A stretch of DNA of 60,000 nucleotides, taken from assembly GCF_932526225.1 (NCBI RefSeq), contig NC_064034.1:7552001-7612000 (forward strand). The letters are read 5' to 3'. A program made the position numbers and the translations under genes. Shown here in pieces: positions 25,701-34,700 of this stretch. The notes under the pieces are model-generated. The model worked only from the letters and a program-made list of their open reading frames with translations. It did not search any database and had not been told where the DNA came from. Source of the stretch: Nematostella vectensis. Its lineage: Eukaryota; Cnidaria; Anthozoa; Actiniaria; Edwardsiidae. The first letter of the stretch is position 1, and every line of letters starts with the position of its first letter.

Positions 25701-28700
25701 GCACCACGTCTGATAAATGGCGTGATGGCTTTCCTCCATGAGTAGCAAGTGGTGTACGATTGAAATCCCTTTTAAGGTGAGTATTGTTTGTGGTTTATAT
25801 ACCTTTCCTCGGCTGAGGCCTGATGGCGTTCTGCTAGACCCAGGACAAGCGCAGCAGCGTCAAACTTGTCCTCCTGCTTTGCCTTTAGCCTTTCTCTCTT
25901 TAGTCTTGCAAGTTCTGCCTGTCTTTGGCGCTCATTCAGGAAGCGCTCATTATCACCACCCAGTCGCCGCATTAACGCGTCCTTTTCATCGTCATACCTG
26001 GAAACGTTAATATGGGTCATGATACGTCTCACAACGCCCTCGTTATACCTGGAAACGTTAATATGGGTCATGGTACGTCACACAACGCCCTCGTCATACC
26101 TGGTAATGTCAATATGGGGCACGCCCTCGTTATACCTGGTAACGTTAATAAGGGTCATGATACTTCACATAACGCCCTCGTCATACCAGGTAACGTCAAA
26201 TGGAATGAGGAACTGTCACATAACTCTGGGTACCTCTTATCACATAAATCAGGCGTTAAAAAAAGTCAATCTCGCCAAATAACATACACCAACCTGACGA
26301 TTGTTTGCAAACAGGATAGGACGGAAAGCCAAGAAAGATATCTTTGGGTCTTTTTTTTTTATAGCAGATTGACGATGCGAGCATGGTCATAGTAAAGAGA
26401 TGTAGTCGAATATATTACCTGTTCTCCAAGTCATTGAGGACGGATAGCAAGTCCGTTGTTCCTTCATCCTCCTGGTCTCCTTCTTCATCGTCGTTGTCGT
26501 CAGGGGGCAATCCCTGCGCAAGCCGTTCCCTTCGACGAGCAAGACGCTCTTTGAGCTTCTCCTCGTACCTGCAGAACGTGTCTTGCGTTAACGTATTCAG
26601 TCGAATAGGCACCGTCATCGATTAAAAGCCGCATTTGGAAACAGCCAACATTCTCCAGTAAGCGTTTCAGATTATAATTTGATTTATGTAGTAGCGTATG
26701 CTAAGCGATTTTTTAAATCAGCTTTTTTGGCTTTCTATTGCTAAATGCATATTTTCACCGTATGGCTGCTCCCTCCTCCCTCTCTATGATCTGTTATATT
26801 ATGTTACGTTAGCGTTTATGACAAAGTCTTCGCCTAGCTGTAGAGAAATCCCTTACCGTGCTTTGTTGTCTCCCATCAGCTTTCGCAAGTTGGCATCCAT
26901 GGCGAAACCCTCGCCTAGCAGCCTAGCCAACTCATCCATCTTTCCTTCTCGGCGAAGGCGCTTCTCCTCCAGCTTCAATTGCATCAGGCGACGCTGCCGC
27001 TCCTGCTCAGATAGCAAGGCCCACTCGGAGTCGCCTGGAAGCAAACATTAATATAGTGGAATGTGGCGATAGTGGAACTATAGTCATTCATTGGTTTAGA
27101 AGCTTCTACAAATGATGAAAATGTGTAAAATATTGAATTGTGGTCAGTAAATAAGAACACGGTGTCACAGTACACGAAATCGCAGCAAAAATTGTCGCCA
27201 AATGCGTATATGCCTCTCTGGCGGCTTTGTAGCGAAGGGGAGGCGAAAACCAGGATTTCGAGACCACTCTAAATTAACCTCTATGATGACTCATTTTTTT
27301 ATGTTATTGGTTATTTTAATCATAGTTTTTTAAGTCCCCTTGTTACTCACCTAGCTGTTTTCTCAGTGCATCAAGTAGCAATTTGTCCTTCAAAGTGTCG
27401 TACTTGTTGTCCAGAGCTTTGAGGATCTCGTCGTCAGTCCCCGCCCCCTCGTATCGTAGTAAGACTGTGGCAATATTCTCCACAACCCCATCGATACGGG
27501 CTTGGATCTGAGACTTGCGAAGTTCGGCTAACTGCTCATGACTCTGCAACGAAATTTGTTTCGTTTGTTTAGCCAAAGACTAAGCCTGGAACCTCTTAGT
27601 CCAAAAACATAATCAAACAGTGCCCGCATGGAGCGCTTAGGAAGGGAAGGGATAGGTGCAGATACCCCCACCCCCCCCCCCCAAAAAAAAATACACACAC
27701 ACATACTTCACCAAATATTAAGCTGAAATCTTACAACAGGCAAATGGGACACGATTGTGTTTGGTCCCCCCCCCCCCCATGCCGCCAATAATAGAAGAAA
27801 TTGAGGGCAGCAAAAAAAAAAAAAAATAAATAAATAAAATAAAAATGAGGCACGCTTGACAAATTGTTCTAAGAACGGCAATTGCAGAATTGAAATTGAA
27901 TACATTTTATAGTTAAAACATGGCACTGCAGCCGGAACCACTCCCTAAAGTTCAGACTGCTCCTAGGCTTTGTGGCATTTGGCATTTTCTAAAAGTAGTA
28001 CATCTCTTCCAAGAATACAGATACCTTGGCGTCCCTCTTTTCCTTACCATCTCCTGAAGTCTGGCCAGGATGCCCTCGCTCTCCTTGTCCTGCTCTTCTT
28101 GTAAGTCGGCCATGATTGATGTGTGCACTTCATCGTCGCTAACCACACAATCTTCGCGTGAGGCGGTGAGTCTGGATCGGCGGATTTCCACCCTGTAGGC
28201 CGCCGCCATGTCCAGAATGTCCTCGTGCATCTCTTGATCAGCTGAGGGTGAACAAATGATTAGCAGAACACTTTATCGTGGATAAATAATACGCTCTCAT
28301 ATATAAGTACAGACTGGCTGGATAAGGCATTTTATTTAACTGGACACAGTCACGTGGAATGAAGCCACGTAACTAAAGCCTTTATCGAGGATAATTTATT
28401 CGCGTTTATAGCTTTTCTCTAAGTACAGACTTGCCGGATTGTTGGCAATTGTGCGTGTGCAAGTGTCGTTCTATGGAATGATCAGTCTCAATAAGAAGTC
28501 TTATTGTTTTGTCGAGCCGTACGGTATCACAAAGGATTCAAACACTGTAATATGTCGTTTATAGTAAGGTCAACTACTAAGTATATATACAGTATACATA
28601 CAGTTTAAGTGGACACTTGGGGAGGAGGGGTGAGGGTGGGGGATGTTTTGCTTACCTTTTGTGCCAAAGTCAAGCTCTTCCCTCTTGTCCCTGAGCTCAA

Positions 28701-31700
28701 GTACACTCTTGAGTCTCTCGTCCTCGGTCATAGCTCTCGCCTCTTCTCGAATTCCACTGCTGCTCTCATCCAGCAACAATGACATGAGCAGCTCTTGCTC
28801 TGCACTGTGCTTTCGCTCTAAAGCCTTCAGCACTGCGTCCTGCCAGCCTGCAATATCATCTATCACAGAGCAGAAGAATGGGTTGGTAATTTGCCAAAGA
28901 AGTTTGTAAAACCTATAACAAATTAATAATCCAACCCGATTTGAAAGCTAACGGTTTTACAGAAATTTACAGTAATTATCGCCTGTAATGTAGTTTGTAG
29001 ATTAATGTTCTTTAACGTGAACTCTCCCAGGGATAACATTTAAATTTCTCTTTCTCCAATATAGACTCTTCACCTGCCGATAACACTAGCTAAATTACCG
29101 AAAGACACGCGAGAACGTTTCATAGATTAAGAATTGTTTACGACCATACATGCCGAGGGACTACCTTTGTCCGGTTCAGGATCGTCTGGCTCGTCCTCTT
29201 TTTTGCCCCTCCGGACCTTTCGTCTCGCCAAACGGTCACGTGCGAGTTGCTCTTGCCTCTCACGATCGCGCCGCAATCTTATCAGAAAAACAAATATCAA
29301 AAAGCAGTGAAAGAAGGCCAATCACGACGCCATTTTAAACTACCGCACAATACCGCAGTGCCACAAAGAATCAGTTTATATTGTTTTACTCTAGCTTATG
29401 ACTGAGATGCTAGACTTTAATCGTCGACTTCAAATAAAGAAAGACCAAACATTGAGTGATCCCTGAAATGTGGCCAGAACTGAACGTGCCGTCACAAAGT
29501 GACAACCAAACTCTTTTGGTAAGAAAACCCATGATTGTTACTTATGCCAGAATTAGAGACTTTTATATCTACTTACTTCTCTTCCAGGTTGAGCCTATTC
29601 CTCTCGGCCAGTCCGAGCAGTAACGCAGCATCGTCAAACCTGCCCTCGCGCTCTGCCAACCTCTTTTCTCGCCGCAATCGGGCCAATTCCGCCTGTCGGC
29701 GCTTCTCGGCAAGCAAGCGGTCCTGCTCTTCCTAACGAAGAACAAACACAGTTCACGTGACCATTCACGTGACATTCGCGTGACATTCACGTGACTATTC
29801 ACGTCACCATTCACGTCATCATTTAAGTCACCATTCACGTCACTATTCATGTCACCATTTACAACTCATTCTTAAATAATACCCCCCACCCAAAATTTCA
29901 CATTCATACCCTAAGCCTACGCAAGAGCGCGTCCTTCTCGTCGTCAAACCGGTTTTGCAGGTCTTTCAGTATGTTTCCAGAAGACTTGGCTTCTTCTTCT
30001 TCGAGCATGCGCATTGTCTCATCGTCTTCCTCATCAGGGTCCAAGCCTTCTCGCATGCGCTGCTCACGTCGCGCTAGTCTCTCCTTTAAGCGGTCTAGGT
30101 AATGCTGTCGGTTTTCACCGAGCAAGGCCTAGAAAGAGACAAAGCTCTCAGGAAAACATTTGAAAGCTTTGACTACTCGTTATACCTTTTCGTTAGATAT
30201 GAGTTGCCATAAACGCATTTTGCTCAGAGTGCACAGAGTTTTCTAACCAACAAAAATATGAATCACGCAAATCAGAAGGCTACAACTTAATTCAAACTAG
30301 ATGCGCAATTGACAAATATGCGCATCTTGAAGTTTATAAACTTACCTGAAGTGCTTCGGCATTTCGCAATCCTTCTCCAAGCAGCGCGGCCGCCTCGTCG
30401 AACTTCCCCTGTTGCCGCAATCTCTTCTCCTGCAGTTTGAGCCTTAGCAGTCGAGCCTGGCGTTCCTGCTCCGACAGCCGTGCCCATTCTGCTGCGCCCA
30501 TTTGCTTCTCAAGGGCTTCCAGTAACAGCTTGTCACGCAACGCGTCGTACTAAAAGAGAAATAATACAAAGTTGGAAACAAGCTTGCCACCCATGCTAAA
30601 AGAGAAATAAGAGAAGTTTGGAACAACCACGACATATGCAAAGCGTGGTAATAACAGAGAAGTAACAGAAGTTGGAAACAACCTTCTCAGGCAACGTGTT
30701 GCACTAAAAGAGAAGTCAAAAAGTTGAAAACAACCGTGTCTAGCAACGCGTCGTACTAAAAGAGAAGTAACAGATTAAGCTGGAAACAAACTTGCCACAC
30801 AATGGGTCGTACTAAAGGAGAAGTGAAGGTAGTTAGATACAACTTTGTAACGCAATGCGCCGTACTAAAGAGTGTTACCTTGTCTTCCAGTGCTTTTAGC
30901 AGTTCGTCTTCCTGGCCCCTCCCCTCTTCAGTACCCAGGATAACAGCAGACAGGCAATCGAGCCATTCCTCCTCTATGGCTTGAACCTCTTCGTCACGCA
31001 CACGGCGCAGCTCGAGCATGTCCTGTCACGCACATCAAACAAGTGTCACGCACGCCGTGTGTTGGAAATAACTGCCATACTTCCTCACGGAGGAAATTTG
31101 AGGTAGAGGGGTTGTTAAGAGTGCGAGGCGTGCAATCGTGACCACCAATATAAGGTTGTAAAATTAATTGGTCAACTTTAAGTTTGATTGACGGGAGCTT
31201 CAAAACTAAGTGGATTTTACGTCATGTTGTAGAGTGCATTTATGGAGTACTAATGAAATAATAGCACATGTCTCGCACTTAATTCCATAACCGGTCAAGG
31301 TGGCCATGGTAGCTCGCGTCGCATGGCAAAACCCATTTTCCCCATTCACTGCTGGCAAATTCTTTAGGCAAAATCGCTTGGGACTTAGCTTGCTTGCAGG
31401 CGTTCAATGTGCATTTCGTTCTTTTGGAGTAGAATAAAATCAAAGTAAACGCCTACGAGCACGTTTAACGGCGCTTCGCAATACCTTGTTGGGCAGACTC
31501 GACAGGAATTGACTCTGCACGTCCTGGTACTCTTGTAACTCAGACAGAACAGCCATGGCGACCTGAACGTCGTCTACACTCCCTGTACCGAGCTCCCGAC
31601 TCTCGGCACGTCTGTTCTCACAAACCAAAGCCACAGCTTCCTGCAGGAGTGCGCGATGACTATCGCGGCTTTCCAGCTTTTCCTGCGAACTGCGCTCTTT

Positions 31701-34700
31701 CCAGGCTTGCCGTTTGGTCCTCAGGACAAGAAGCTGGTTGTCTCTCTCGTCTACATTTCAAGACAAAAAAGTTATAGAATTAAAGACAAAGTAGTTGAAT
31801 GAAAGGTTTAGTATTCTATAGCGCGTGAGACACGATCAAATGTGCTTCACATGCGACTGTCCTAACTCCTCATTTTATAGATCCGTACTGCTCCACCCAG
31901 TTTAGTACACTCGGGATATGAGTTGTTGTGTACTGTAAGTATTGAAAACGAAGATGTTATCATCGGCTCAGCATTTCTAGGGGTTCTATTGAAGCCATTA
32001 TCTTTTTGGATAGGCAAGAAACCCTGCCACCCTGCTGTTGATTTTGTCAGTTACTGGCACGTTTGATGCTGTCATGCATTTTGTCTCACTATTGCCTTCA
32101 AGTTATTACCTTGAGTTTTCAAGTCTCTTCAATTTCTTTTTTTCAAAATATCGAAAAATTGTTTTGACGCAAAAAAAAATCATATGCATTAAAAGAGCGT
32201 TTAAAGAGCACATCATTGGAAGAAAAATTGCGTGAGGAAATCTCGGTATAGCCATCTAAAACAAAGCTTTATATTTCATTTACCAAACTCAGTTTAAAAT
32301 ATTATACAATGAATGACTTTCTCAAATCATAGTACTTTTACCATATTTTAAAATGGATGCTTTCTCACACTTGTTATTTTGCAAGGATGACAAAATGGCA
32401 GCTAACTTTTCTCTGCTGTACCTTTGTTGAGCTTCCTGGCATAACTGCGAGCCTTGCCGCTATCTCTGCCCTGTAACATGTAAATCAGCACCTCTCGCTC
32501 AAGGGCATGTTTCCGCTCCAGTGCTTTTACAACATCTTCATGGAGGTCAACTAGCCCCACCTCACCCGTACTGAGGGTCACGTCGTCCAGGAGAATATCC
32601 TTCTGTAACTTACGGCCCTTGCGCTGCAGAAGACGAGCGGCAGCAAGTGTCTGTTGACGAATACTGTCCTCCCTGGTGGAAAACAAGAAAATCAACTTCG
32701 ACGTAAGTGGGCAGATATCTTCTTTATTTTTCTTCCCTTTGCATTGCTTATTTAAATAAATACAGATAATGATTATCAAATACATAGTTTTACCCTATGT
32801 TTCCTAAAGTGAATAATAAAAAATCCAAAAATCAAAAATAAATCAGGCGATGCAAATTGGAGTGTTCCTAATAATTCTTTAGTCCTGGGATGTTCATTAA
32901 AAGTGGTGACTGAAAGAGCCTCTAGAAGAACCTATTTTTGACAGGTACAGATTCTTTTTTTGTTGTGTTCTCTTTTTGGCTTTTTTTGGACTGATACAGT
33001 ACATACATATCTAGCTACATACTGTATTTGTTTCACTGATCAATAAAACCATGCTACATACAAATGAGCTTCCTTGTTAGCTTTCACAGTTTCTTTTGTT
33101 ATATAAAACATTTGAAAGAAGGATAGGCAAGAATAAAGGAATAGAGTAGATACAGTAGCTTACTAAAATGTCCCACATGCTCTTTTTTTCCCCAAAATTA
33201 GGGTATGGTGGGCCAGCAAAATTCTGCTTTTTCTAAAACCAACCATTGACTTATGTGAAGAAAAATATCATTATTATCTCAGCATCAATCTCTTCACATA
33301 CCCTGCCAAGTTGTGTACAGGGTCTTCTGCAAGCCCAACACTGTAAGCAGCACTCTCAAACTTGCTTTCTTGCGTGGCACGGAGCTGTTCTCTTAAGAGC
33401 AGTGCATACTCCACAAGCCTCTCCTCTGAGGTTATAGTGTGACCGCTTGCTCCACGTAACCTATTTCTAAGATCCTCTTTGTCTTCAAGATAACGTTTTT
33501 CAAGATCAGAGAGAATTTTTTCTGTAGAAGAAGAGCCTTTAAGGGCTTCATCCCTCAGTGACTTTATCTCCTGTTCTGTCTCAAGATCTGACTTTCCTGC
33601 CAAAACAAAATGGAGGTTTTGAAATCAAGGTTGGATTTCACAGGCTTCAAACACAAACGCAGGCCAATAGGCTGGGGGATGCAGGAATTGTGGACAGCCC
33701 CCCCCCCCCATGCTGCCTCTTTTTTAAATAGTAAAAAGTATTATAAAAAAAAACTCCAAAAATGTTGTTGAGAACTCAAGCCAAGGCAAATGAAAATATC
33801 CTTTGAAGCCATAGTTGAAATTTGTGTGTTTTTTTTACAACAGTATTTTATATTTAATCTTTTAATAGGAGCCTTAAAATGCATCCCCACCCCAATCCAG
33901 CCTACTATGGACTGGAAAAACTAAAATGCAACACAAATAAGAACCAGCCATAAGCCAGACATGCAAGCATGAAAAATAAAACATTCTCTTGTACATGGTG
34001 CATATACTGTAAGCTCTTTTTCACAAGTGAATAAAGAAATATAAAAGGTAAGCATGCAACTATAATTTGGAAGCATGCTTTTGCAATCACATGGACACTT
34101 ACAATGTAAAAAAAAACTAAAGAAGTGGTTTTGGATAAAGTATCCTGTGTAATGTACTGTAATGTGTTTTATATTGCCAAAAGGCTTTCTGGGAAAGCTC
34201 TCATAATGTGAACAATAAGCAACACTCAGGAAACATTACAAATAAATAAGAATACACAAAATTTGTGTTACTTTTCTATTACTATTCTTACACTGTATGC
34301 TATTTTTTAATTATTTGAAAAGTGTTATGGGCATAGTTAATGCTTTAGACTGTAATTACGATTGATTAGTTATAATATAATTACCACCATTTACCTTTCT
34401 CTTTCATGAGCTCTCTAAATTTCTCTTCTTCTTGGTTCTTTTTCCTTGCTTCAGCTCTGCTATACCCCATTAACGACACCAAGTTATGGCTGCATACCTC
34501 GTCGGCACCAGGCAATTTGCTAAAAGAATGAAACTTCCCATCCTTTCTCAGTTTCCTGACAGTGACTGTTAGTTGAACTAGCCTTTCCTGCTGTTCTTGG
34601 GTAGAGAGAGCAGTCCACATTCCTTCACCAATACTGTGTCTGAGCATTTTGACCAGAAGCATTTCACGGATGAGCTCATACCTGCAACAACAAATATGGG

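Larger units (their letters stand above)
22311..27402 (-). other. exons 14-21: supermodule 3
   Basis: Exons: end of 27543-27351, 27034-26857, 26568-26419, 25997-25803, 25349-25172, 24415-24292, 23119-22923 and the start of 22457-22169. It has the same segment order as supermodule 2, for example LSEQERQRRLMQLKLEEKRL, LKERLARRRERL, RQAELARLKRERL, RLRQEQLAKERLARRR and LIADLQQEQDKESEG. It contains the densest boundary-linked tandem arrays (next to exons 17, 18 and 19). Confidence 0.85.
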
